36,322 nucleotides of DNA. Source: Streptomyces solincola (lineage in GTDB: Bacteria > Actinomycetota > Actinomycetes > Streptomycetales > Streptomycetaceae). The translations under genes and the position numbers were made by a program. The DNA is taken from assembly GCF_002982015.1 (NCBI RefSeq), contig NZ_PVLV01000287.1:1-36322 (forward strand), written 5' to 3'. How positions within the stretch are numbered: the first letter of the stretch is position 1; each line of letters opens with the position of its first letter. A model generated the notes under the pieces. The model was not told where the DNA came from. It searched no databases and worked only from the letters and a program-made list of their open reading frames with translations. Shown here one piece after another: positions 1-6,553 of the stretch.

Positions 1-105
1 GAGCGCCCAGCCCGAAGCGCCCTCACCCCCGCTCCCGGGCGCGCCCAGGTGGCGGCGTTCAACGCCTGGGTCGAGGACCGGGAGCGCGCCCGGGAGCGGG
101 GGTGA
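1..105 (+). CDS. 3' end of an unidentified gene (partial; first 14 codons doubtful)
   Basis: Frame 1 is open from the first base to a TGA at 103-105. Its last residues read QVAAFNAWVEDRERARERG, a charged helical tail that looks like a genuine protein C-terminus. The codons before position 45 lie in the suspect left arm of the terminal inverted repeat and may not belong to the gene. No family can be recognised from so short a tail. It would converge on chpE. Confidence 0.4.
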   Translation, partial: ERPARSALTPAPGRAQVAAFNAWVEDRERARERG

Positions 106-127
106 GGGCGCTTCGGGCTGGGCGCTC
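1..127. repeat. 44-bp perfect inverted repeat flush with the left edge
   Basis: Bases 1-44 are the exact reverse complement of 84-127, separated by 39 nt (45-83). The pairing stops exactly at position 44/84. The right edge of the window ends in another perfect 44-bp inverted repeat. Equal arm length and placement flush with both edges suggest an assembly fold-back rather than a natural terminator. If so, the inner arm (84-127) is genuine and 1-44 is the spurious copy. Confidence 0.9.
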
Positions 128-154
128 GGAGCTCTGGTGACGGCCTGCGGGCGC

Positions 155-170
155 TCCCCATATATGGGGA
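155..170. promoter_or_regulatory. 16-bp perfect palindrome between convergent genes
   Basis: TCCCCATATATGGGGA is a perfect 16-bp palindrome with an AT core, unusual in a GC-rich background. It lies just beyond the chpE terminator. It could be a protein-binding site, or an additional terminator stem if transcribed. No function is assigned. Confidence 0.4.
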
Positions 171-198
171 CGGCCCCCGGGTGGTGTCCCGGGGGCCG
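171..198 (-). terminator. Hairpin terminator of chpE
   Basis: An 11-bp GC-only stem (171-181 with 188-198) closes on a six-base loop, 17 nt past the chpE stop codon. As is common in Streptomyces there is no clear U-run. Being symmetrical it could also stop transcription from the left. Confidence 0.7.
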
Positions 199-214
199 GC
201 GCAGGCGGGGGCGG

Positions 215-463
215 TCAGTGGTTGACGGCCAGGTTGCCGAAGGCGGGGTTGAGCAGGCCGATGACGTTGACGCTGTTGCCGCTGACGTTGACCGGGACGT
301 GGACCGGGGCCTGAACGAGGTTGCCGGAGCCGACGCCCGGGGAGTTCACGGCCTTGCCGTGGGCGTGGGCGCCGCCGTCGGTGGCGGACGCGGCGCCGGT
401 GGCGGCGGCGACCAGGCCGCCCGCGAGCAGGGTGACGGCGGCGGCCTTCTTCAGGTTCTTCAC
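215..463 (-). CDS. chpE: Short chaplin, ChpE type (cysteine-free)
   Basis: This 82-residue secreted protein belongs to the chaplin family of amphipathic, amyloid-forming proteins that coat aerial hyphae and lower surface tension. Residues 1 to about 28 form a Sec signal peptide: the start MKNLKKAA, a hydrophobic core, and a likely cut after ASA. The rest is one chaplin domain (GGAHAHGKAVNSPG, GNLVQAPVHVPVNVSGNSVNVIG, LNPAFGN). It has no cysteine, whereas other short chaplins have two; this and the VNH ending match ChpE of S. coelicolor. The GTG start at 463 has a GGAGG Shine-Dalgarno six bases upstream; the open frame extends further 5' but without a better start. It is co-directional with the two-component genes, 127 bp downstream of them, so it may have its own promoter. 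Confidence 0.93.
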   Translation of the reverse strand: MKNLKKAAAVTLLAGGLVAAATGAASATDGGAHAHGKAVNSPGVGSGNLVQAPVHVPVNVSGNSVNVIGLLNPAFGNLAVNH

Positions 464-547
464 TGCGGTTCCTCCGTGGGTACCGCCGCGGCGGATCACC
501 GCGGCTGCACGGGACAACGGAGAAGCAGCCCCCTGGTTGCGCCGTGT

Positions 548-562
548 GGGTGACATACACCC
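548..562. promoter_or_regulatory. Operator-like inverted repeat upstream of chpE
   Basis: GGGTG-ACATA-CACCC is a 5-5-5 inverted repeat about 85 bp upstream of the chpE start, in the only AT-containing part of the gap between the response regulator and chpE. A TACCGT-like -10 hexamer on the minus strand (564-569) lies beside it. This is a candidate regulator site for chpE; the regulator is not known. Confidence 0.3.
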
Positions 563-590
563 GACGGTATGAATTTCGGGCCGGGTCGGT

Positions 591-1238
591 TCAGCCGGCC
601 AGGTCGTGGCGTACGGCCCACAGCGCGGCCTGGGTGCGGTCGGCGAGGTCCAGCTTCATCAGGATGTTGGAGACGTGCGTCTTGACCGTCTTCTCGGAGA
701 GGACCAGGGCGCGGGCGATCTCCCGGTTGGAGCGGCCGTCGGCGATCAGGCCGAGCACCTCCCGCTCACGCTCGGTGAGGGTGGAGCCGCGCCCGGTGCC
801 GCCGCCGCCCGCCTCGTCGTGGGAGAGGAGGGCTCCGGCCACCTCCGGCTGGAGCAGCACGTGCCCGGCGTGCACCGAGCGGATGGCGCCGGCCAGCGCG
901 TCGGGGTCCACGTCCTTGTAGACGTACCCGGAGGCGCCGGCGCGCAGGGCGGGCACGACGGTGCGCTGCTCGGTGAAGCTGGTGACGATGAGGACGCGGG
1001 CCGGGTTGTCCCGCTCGCGCAGGGCGCGCAGGGCCTCCACACCGTCCATGCCGGGCATCTTCACGTCCATCAGCACGACGTCGGGCCGCAGCTCCTCGGT
1101 GAGGGCGACGCCCTCGGCGCCGTCCCCGGCCTCGCCGACGACCTCGATGTCGTCCTGGACCTCCAGGAAGGTGCGCAGGCCGCGACGGACTACCTGGTGG
1201 TCGTCGACCAGCAGGACGCGGATCGTCTTGTCAGCCAC
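591..1238 (-). CDS. NarL/FixJ-family response regulator
   Basis: This 215-residue cytoplasmic transcription factor is controlled by phosphorylation. The receiver domain (about 6-125) has the acidic pair D12/D13, the phospho-acceptor D58 in LMDVKMPGMDG, a Thr/Ser switch (IVTS) and the conserved Lys (VYKD). A glycine-rich linker leads to a LuxR-type helix-turn-helix (about 150-212, LTEREREVLGLIADGRSNREIA). The GTG start at 1238 overlaps the end of the histidine kinase gene by 8 bp, so the two are translationally coupled and are probably cognate. The genes regulated are unknown; chpE lies directly downstream on the same strand. Confidence 0.92.
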   Translation of the reverse strand: MADKTIRVLLVDDHQVVRRGLRTFLEVQDDIEVVGEAGDGAEGVALTEELRPDVVLMDVKMPGMDGVEALRALRERDNPARVLIVTSFTEQRTVVPALRAGASGYVYKDVDPDALAGAIRSVHAGHVLLQPEVAGALLSHDEAGGGGTGRGSTLTEREREVLGLIADGRSNREIARALVLSEKTVKTHVSNILMKLDLADRTQAALWAVRHDLAG

Positions 1239-2382
1239 CGGGGACCTCCATCTCGATCGTGGTGCCCTTGCCGGGCCTGGACTGCACGGTGAGCCGGCCG
1301 CCGACGCCGCCGGCCCGGTCCCGCATGGAGACCAGCCCGAGGTGGCGGCCGGCCCGCCGGACCGTTCGGGGGTCGAAACCGCTGCCGTCGTCGGTGACGC
1401 TGAGCACCGCGCCCTGGCCGCGGCGGGCCAGTGAGACGGCGACCCGGCCGGCCCCGGAGTGGCGCAGGGCGTTGTGCAGGGCCTCCTGGGCGACCCGCAG
1501 CAGGGCTTCTTCCTGGGCGGCGGGCAGGGCCCGGATGCCGCAGCTGTCGAAGGTGACCCGCGCGGTGTGGGCGCGGTCGAGGACCTGTATCTGGGTGCGC
1601 AGGGTGTGCACCAGGCCGTCCTCGTCCAGGGCGGCCGGGCGCAGCTCTACGACGGCGGCGCGCAGCTCGTCGGCGGCTTCGGCGGCGAGGACGGCGACCT
1701 GCTGGAGCTCGTCCTTGGCGCGCACCGGGTCGCGGTCGACCAGTGCGGCGGCGGCCTGGGCGGTGAGCCGGAGCGAGAAGAGCTTCTGGCTGACGGCGTC
1801 GTGCAGCTCGTGGGCGAGGCGGGAGCGCTCCTCGGCGATGGTCAGCTCGCGGCTGCGCTCGTGCAGGCGGGCGTTGGCCAGGGCGATGGCGGCGTGCTGG
1901 GCGAGGATGCCGAGCAGCTCCTCGTCCTCGGCGGTGAAGCCGCAGCCGCTGCGCTCGGGGGCGGTGCAGCGCTTGTTGGCGAGGAAGAGGGCGCCGATGG
2001 TCTCGTCGCCGTCCCGGATCGGCATGCCGAGGAAGTCCGACAGCTCGGGATGGGCGGCGGGCCAGCCCCCGAAGCGGGGGTCGGTGCGGACGTCGGCCAG
2101 CCGCTGGGGGCGGGCGTCCTGGAGCATCGCGGCGAGGACGCCGTGCTGGCGCGGCAGGGGGCCGATCGCCTTCCACTGGTCCTCGCCGACGCCGTCCACC
2201 ACGAACTGGGCGAAGCCGCCGTGGTCGTCGGGGACGCCCAGGGCCGCGTACTCGGCGTCCAGCAGCTCGCGCGCGGAGGCGGTGATGGTCTTGAGGACGT
2301 CGCGGACCTCCAGGTGCCGGCTCATCGCGAGCAGGGCGGTGCTGACGGCGGCGAGGCCGGAGCGGGGCGGTCGGTCGGTCAT
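1231..2382 (-). CDS. GAF-domain sensor histidine kinase (HisKA_3 type)
   Basis: This 383-residue kinase partners the overlapping response regulator. An N-terminal GAF domain (about 25-175) probably senses a small molecule or redox signal. A NarX/DesK-type dimerisation helix follows, with the motif RLAHELHDAVSQKLF, where H194 (ELHD) is the expected phosphorylated histidine. The C-terminal HATPase has an N-box (EALHNALRHS) and G-boxes (DDGSGFD, GLVSMRDRA). There is no signal peptide or clear membrane helix, so it is predicted cytosolic. The ATG at 2382 lacks a Shine-Dalgarno, but TACGGT sits six bases upstream, suggesting a leaderless mRNA. Confidence 0.92.
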   Translation of the reverse strand: MTDRPPRSGLAAVSTALLAMSRHLEVRDVLKTITASARELLDAEYAALGVPDDHGGFAQFVVDGVGEDQWKAIGPLPRQHGVLAAMLQDARPQRLADVRTDPRFGGWPAAHPELSDFLGMPIRDGDETIGALFLANKRCTAPERSGCGFTAEDEELLGILAQHAAIALANARLHERSRELTIAEERSRLAHELHDAVSQKLFSLRLTAQAAAALVDRDPVRAKDELQQVAVLAAEAADELRAAVVELRPAALDEDGLVHTLRTQIQVLDRAHTARVTFDSCGIRALPAAQEEALLRVAQEALHNALRHSGAGRVAVSLARRGQGAVLSVTDDGSGFDPRTVRRAGRHLGLVSMRDRAGGVGGRLTVQSRPGKGTTIEMEVPGG

Positions 2383-2388
2383 GCGTTC

Positions 2389-2394
2389 ACCGTA
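2389..2394 (-). promoter_or_regulatory. -10 hexamer positioned for a leaderless histidine kinase mRNA
   Basis: On the minus strand the sequence reads TACGGT-GAACGC-ATG. A TANNNT -10 element six bases before the start codon is the usual arrangement of actinobacterial leaderless transcripts. No convincing -35 is visible. Confidence 0.45.
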
Positions 2395-2519
2395 CCCGGG
2401 GGTGGTGACCGTGCGTATCGGACCGCGGACGGCCCCGGCGTACGCCCGAGGGCCTAGGCCGTCCGGGGGCGGGGCGGTCGGTCGCTCGGAGGAGGACGGC
2501 GACGTGCGCCTCGTCCGCA

Positions 2520-2730
2520 GGGAGGAAATACCTTACACAGAGCATTGCTGGTGCAACAATCGGTGAAATCGGAATGCGCCCGATGTGAGCCCGCACATAG
2601 GGCGCAGATCACTTACGAAAGGGAGTAGTGGACGGATAAGTCCGAAATGAGCGCTGGTCGAACGAGCATATTGCGGGTTCTGGGGCACTTCTCCTCCCCC
2701 ACTGATCCACTACGCGGCTTCGTACGTCAC
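2520..2730 (+). other. AT-richer, possibly structured intergenic segment
   Basis: The 462-bp gap 2383-2844 carries no convincing gene. From about 2520 it is clearly less GC-rich than its surroundings. An outer 8-bp helix pairs GTAGTGGA (2625-2632) with TCCACTAC (2706-2713). Inside lie a small hairpin CGGA-TAAG-TCCG (2633-2644) and a second one, TGGGG (2681-2685) with CCCCA (2697-2701). This multibranched layout could be a 5'-leader element or small RNA upstream of the transglycosylase gene. I did not find the conserved cores of the ydaO (c-di-AMP), cobalamin or TPP riboswitches. Confidence 0.3.
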
Positions 2731-2733
2731 ACC

Positions 2734-2764
2734 TTTGCCATGCGTTTTTGCGGCCGCTAACAAT
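2734..2764 (+). promoter_or_regulatory. Candidate promoter of the transglycosylase gene
   Basis: TTTGCC (2734-2739) and TAACAAT (2758-2764) are separated by 18 bp, resembling a housekeeping sigma promoter. They lie 81 bp before the start codon. This is based on hexamer likeness only. Confidence 0.35.
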
Positions 2765-2844
2765 TGCAGCCGTCGCCCGCCGAGCAGGCGTAGCGCCGCT
2801 CCCGGCCGAAGCGACATTCCGCGAACTCGAAGAGGTACGACTGC

Positions 2845-3579
2845 ATGTCCGCCAGCACCCGCAACGGCTTCAGCCGTCTCAAGAAGAACCACAAGATCTC
2901 CCTCGCCGGCGTCGCCACGCTCAGCGCCGCCGCGATCGGCTTCACCGTCATCCCCGGCACCGCCGCCTCCGCGCAGACCGAGCCGCAGAGCGCCGCCGCC
3001 GCCGCGCCCGCCCCCGCTTCGGTGGCCTCCCTGAGCAACAAGACCGAGGGCACCCCCCTCCACCTGGGCCTGTCCCAGCAGCAGACCGCCATCGAGCTGA
3101 AGGCCCAGGCGGACGCCGCCGCGGCCAAGGCCAAGGCACAGGCCGCCGCCAAGGTGAAGGCCGCCGCCGCCGCGAAGGCCAAGGCCGAGGCCGCCGCCAA
3201 GGAGCGCGCCGCCGTGAAGGCCGCCGCCAGCCGCGCCGCCGCCCGCAAGCCGGTCTTCGCGAACAACCTGGACGGCTGGATCAAGGAGTCGCTCTCCATC
3301 ATGAAGAAGGAGGGCATCCCGGGCACCTACGAGGGCATCCACCGCAACATCATGCGGGAGTCCAGCGGTAACCCGAAGGCGATCAACAACTGGGACATCA
3401 ACGCCCAGAACGGCGTGCCGTCCATCGGCCTGCTGCAGATCATCAAGCCGACCTTCGACGCCTACCACGTCGACGGCACCAAGAAGAGCCAGTGGGACCC
3501 GGTGGCCAACATCGTGGCGTCCTGCAACTACGCGGCCGACCGCTACGGCTCCATGGACAACGTCGACAGCGCGTACTGA
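2845..3579 (+). CDS. Secreted transglycosylase-like (SLT/lysozyme-fold) protein
   Basis: This 244-residue protein is predicted to be exported and to cleave peptidoglycan. A long signal sequence (about 1-43, cut near ASA-QTE) has a twin-basic start and hydrophobic core. Residues about 90-140 form an Ala/Lys/Glu-rich helix, a probable coiled-coil spacer in the wall. The C-terminal 105 residues form an SLT-type lysozyme fold: the expected catalytic Glu lies in MRESSGNPKAINNWD, followed by SIGLLQIIKPTFDAYH and the NIVASCNYAADRYGS signature. AGAGG lies about 11 bases before the ATG. It is monocistronic, with a long upstream region and a strong terminator. Its actual wall substrate is inferred. Confidence 0.85.
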   Translation: MSASTRNGFSRLKKNHKISLAGVATLSAAAIGFTVIPGTAASAQTEPQSAAAAAPAPASVASLSNKTEGTPLHLGLSQQQTAIELKAQADAAAAKAKAQAAAKVKAAAAAKAKAEAAAKERAAVKAAASRAAARKPVFANNLDGWIKESLSIMKKEGIPGTYEGIHRNIMRESSGNPKAINNWDINAQNGVPSIGLLQIIKPTFDAYHVDGTKKSQWDPVANIVASCNYAADRYGSMDNVDSAY

Positions 3580-3648
3580 TCCGCGTACGCGACGTCCAGG
3601 TGACGCGCGCCGCGTGACCGACGTCCGGTGTGGGACCGCCGGAACGGT

Positions 3649-3680
3649 GAAGGGCGGCACCCTCGTGGGTGCCGCCCTTC
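3649..3680. terminator. Bidirectional terminator between convergent genes
   Basis: A 14-bp stem (3649-3662 with 3667-3680) closes on a TCGT loop, between the transglycosylase stop and the end of the leftward FHA-ABC gene. Both genes can use it. Confidence 0.85.
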
Positions 3681-3704
3681 CCGTGTCCCGCCGCCGTCAG
3701 CGCC

Positions 3705-6377
3705 TCACTTGCGCATGACCTCCGGCTCGTGGCGGCGCAGCAGGCGCGCCACGACCAGTCCGCACAGCACGCCGAGGGCGAGCAGGATGCCCATGTCGAA
3801 CACCCACACCCCCAGCTCGTGGTCCCACAGCGGGTCGGTGTCGGTGGGGTCGTCCTGGTTGGGGAAGAGGACGTTGAGCTGCGCGGTGGCCCCGGCGGCG
3901 GCGACCGCCCAGCGGGACGGCATCAGGTAGGACAGCTCGTTGACGCCGGTCTGGCCGTGCAGGAAGAACAGGCAGCCGGTGAAGACGACCTGGATGATCG
4001 CGAACATCACCAGCAGCGGCATGGTCTTCTCGGCGGTCTTCACCAGCGAGGAGATGATCAGGCCGAACATCATGGCGGTGAAGCCCAGGCCCATGATCGG
4101 CAGGGTCAGCTCCAGCAGGACCAGCGAGGAGCCGAAGACCAGGCCCTCCTCCGGGAGGTCCCGCATCCCGAAGCCGATCCCGCCGATGATCGCGCCCTGG
4201 AGCACGGTGATCAGTCCGAGGACGATCACCTTGGACATCAGATAGGCCGAACGCGACAGGCCGGTGGCCCGCTCCCGCTCGTAGATGACCCGTTCCTTGA
4301 TCAGTTCTCGTACGGAGTTGGCCGCGCCGGCGAAGCAGGCGCCCACCGCCAGGATCAGCAGGATCACCGCCGCGCTGCCGTTGGGGCCGCGCGTCCCCGG
4401 GCGCAGCCCGAAGTCGGAGCTGACCAGGGTGGAGACCACGCCGAGCACGGCCGGCAGGATCACCATCAGGGCCATGAAGCCCTTGTCGGAGGCGATCACC
4501 GACAGATAGCGCCGGATCAGCGTGAGGAGCTGCGCGCCCCAGCCCTGCGGCTTGGGCTGGCGGACCGGCTGGACCGGCGCGGCCTGGGCCGGCTGAGGGG
4601 CCTGGGCGTCGAGGTCGGCGGCGTACATCTGGTAGTGCTGCGAGCCCTTCCAGCGGCCCGCCCAGTCGTAGTCGCGGTAGTTCTCGAACGCCGAGAAGAC
4701 GTCCGCCCAGGACTCGTAGCCGAAGAAGTTGAGCGCCTCCTCCGGCGGGCCGAAGTAGGCCACCGCGCCGCCGGGCGCCATCACCAGCAGCTTGTCGCAG
4801 AGCGCCAGCTCGGCGACGGAGTGGGTGACCACCAGGACCGTGCGGCCGTCGTCGGCGAGGCCGCGCAGCAACTGCATGACGTCGCGGTCCATGCCCGGGT
4901 CCAGACCCGAGGTCGGCTCGTCCAGGAAGATCAGCGACGGCTTGGTCAGCAGCTCCAGCGCGACCGAGACGCGCTTGCGCTGGCCGCCGGAGAGCGCGGT
5001 GATCTTCTTGTCCTTGTGGATGTCGAGCTTCAGCTCGCGCAGCACCTCGTCGATCCGCGCCTCGCGCTCCTGCGCGGTGGTGTCGGCGGGGAAGCGCAGC
5101 TTGGCCGCGTACTTCAGCGCCGTGCGGACCGTCAGCTCCTTGTGCAGGATGTCGTCCTGCGGCACCAGGCCGATGCGCTGGCGCAGCTCGGCGAACTGCT
5201 TGTAGAGGTTGCGGTTGTCGTAGAGGACGTCGCCCTGGTTGGCCGGGCGGTAGCCGGTGAGCGCCTTCAGCAGGGTGGACTTGCCCGAGCCGGACGGGCC
5301 GATGACCGCGACCAGGGACTTCTCCGGGACGCCGAAGGAGACGTCCCGCAGGATCTGCTTGCCGCCGTCGACCGTGACGGTCAGGTGGCGGGCGGAGAAG
5401 GACACCTCGCCGGTGTCGACGAACTCCTCCAGCCGGTCGCCGACCAGCCGGAACGTCGAGTGGCCGACGCCGACGATGTCGCCCGCGCCGATCAGCGCGG
5501 TGCCGGACTTGGCGAGCGGCTGGCCGTTGACGTAGGTGCCGTTGTGCGAGCCGAGGTCGCGGATCTCGAAGCGGCCGTCGGGGGTGGCGTGGAACTCGGC
5601 GTGGTGCCGCGAGACCTGGAGGTCGGAGACGACCAGCTCGTTCTCCAGGGCACGGCCGATCCGCATCACCCGGCCGAGGGCCACCTGGTGGAACGTGGTG
5701 GGGCTGCGATCGCCGTACGCGGGGCCCGGTGCGCCGCCGCCCGGGGACCCGGGTCCGTGCCCCGGGCCCTGCGGACCACCGGATCCGCCCGGGCCGGGCT
5801 GCTCGCCGTACGGCGCGGCCTGCGCCGGAGGCTGCTGGTGCGGGACCCGGCCCTGCGGCGCGGCGGGCTGCTGCCACTGGCCCGACTGCCGGTCGGACGG
5901 GGCGGGCGGCTGCGCCGGTACGGGCTGGGCGGCCGGCGCCGCGGCGGGGGCGGCCTGGGCCGGGGCGGCGGACTGCGCCGCGCCCTGCTGCCAGGCGCCC
6001 TGCGCGCCGTGGGCGGGCGGCTGCGGCTGGGGGGCGGCGGTCCCGGCGTAGGCCCCGGTGTCCGCCGCGGTCGCGCCCGCGGCCACGGTGAGCCGGGGGC
6101 CGTCGGTGGCGTTGCCCAGGTGCACGGGCTCGCCCGGCGCGAGGTCGGCTTGCTGGACCCGCAGGCCGCGCGCGTAGGTGCCGTTGGTGGAGCCGTGGTC
6201 GGTGACGACCCAACTCCGTCCGTTCCAGGTGAGGGTGGCGTGCCGCCACGAGACCCGGGCGTCGTCGATCACCACGTCGCCCTGCGGGTCGCGGCCCAGG
6301 GTGTACGACCTGGACGGATCGAGGGCCCAGGTCCTTCCGTTCAGTTCCAGTACGAGTTCCGGCACACCTTGCCCCAC
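3705..6377 (-). CDS. Double-FHA ABC transporter (ATPase-permease fusion)
   Basis: This protein of about 890 residues combines phosphopeptide recognition with export. FHA domain 1 (about 10-98) has GRDPQGDVVIDDARVSWRHA and STNGTY. A long Pro/Gln/Ala/Gly linker follows. FHA domain 2 (about 230-310) has RIGRALENELVVSDLQVSRHHA and SHNGTYVNG. The ABCG-type ATPase (about 327-560) shows Walker A GPSGSGKST, signature LSGGQRKRVS, Walker B LIFLDEPTSGLD and the H-loop VTHS. An ABC-2 permease with about six membrane helices fills the C-terminus. FHA domains bind phospho-threonine, so control by Ser/Thr kinases is likely; the substrate is unknown. I place the start at GTG 6377 because GGGGGA lies at good distance. 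ATG 6428 lacks a ribosome site, and GTG 6365 is another option. Confidence 0.9.
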   Translation of the reverse strand: MGQGVPELVLELNGRTWALDPSRSYTLGRDPQGDVVIDDARVSWRHATLTWNGRSWVVTDHGSTNGTYARGLRVQQADLAPGEPVHLGNATDGPRLTVAAGATAADTGAYAGTAAPQPQPPAHGAQGAWQQGAAQSAAPAQAAPAAAPAAQPVPAQPPAPSDRQSGQWQQPAAPQGRVPHQQPPAQAAPYGEQPGPGGSGGPQGPGHGPGSPGGGAPGPAYGDRSPTTFHQVALGRVMRIGRALENELVVSDLQVSRHHAEFHATPDGRFEIRDLGSHNGTYVNGQPLAKSGTALIGAGDIVGVGHSTFRLVGDRLEEFVDTGEVSFSARHLTVTVDGGKQILRDVSFGVPEKSLVAVIGPSGSGKSTLLKALTGYRPANQGDVLYDNRNLYKQFAELRQRIGLVPQDDILHKELTVRTALKYAAKLRFPADTTAQEREARIDEVLRELKLDIHKDKKITALSGGQRKRVSVALELLTKPSLIFLDEPTSGLDPGMDRDVMQLLRGLADDGRTVLVVTHSVAELALCDKLLVMAPGGAVAYFGPPEEALNFFGYESWADVFSAFENYRDYDWAGRWKGSQHYQMYAADLDAQAPQPAQAAPVQPVRQPKPQGWGAQLLTLIRRYLSVIASDKGFMALMVILPAVLGVVSTLVSSDFGLRPGTRGPNGSAAVILLILAVGACFAGAANSVRELIKERVIYERERATGLSRSAYLMSKVIVLGLITVLQGAIIGGIGFGMRDLPEEGLVFGSSLVLLELTLPIMGLGFTAMMFGLIISSLVKTAEKTMPLLVMFAIIQVVFTGCLFFLHGQTGVNELSYLMPSRWAVAAAGATAQLNVLFPNQDDPTDTDPLWDHELGVWVFDMGILLALGVLCGLVVARLLRRHEPEVMRK

Positions 6378-6459
6378 TAGTCGTCCCCCGAGTGCCTCCT
6401 CTCCCGGGAGGCTGGGGATGGTGAACATCCGGGGGAACTATTTCAGGCCGGGTCCCCTC

Positions 6460-6493
6460 TTCGAAAGTCGGGCCGCCCCTTCGAATGCCGGGC
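6460..6493. promoter_or_regulatory. Direct repeat of TTCGAA sites in a divergent promoter region
   Basis: TTCGAAAGTCGGGC starts at 6460 and TTCGAATGCCGGGC at 6480, so two near-identical 14-mers are spaced exactly 20 bp (about two helical turns) apart. They lie between the divergent FHA-ABC and serB genes. This is a candidate operator; no regulator is known. Confidence 0.35.
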
Positions 6494-6553
6494 TGTCCGG
6501 GAAGCGGGACGCGGACTCGCCCGGGCGCGGGGGGCGGATACGGTGGGAGGACC

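Noticed and set aside
1-127. A linear-replicon telomere or long natural terminator at the window edge
   Set aside because: The context is conserved chromosomal core, the arms are identical in length at both edges, and there is no run of multiple palindromes as in Streptomyces telomeres.
2600-2844. A ydaO (c-di-AMP) riboswitch before the transglycosylase gene
   Set aside because: Tempting by analogy with rpfA, but the conserved core sequences of that class are not present.
3669-6380. Long open frames opposite the FHA-ABC gene (about 900 codons on the plus strand, and a second minus frame)
   Set aside because: In GC-rich DNA the shadow frames of a real gene stay open. The translations are low-complexity Arg/Gly/Ala/Pro or His/Gln-rich with no domain, whereas the chosen frame has complete FHA and ABC motifs.
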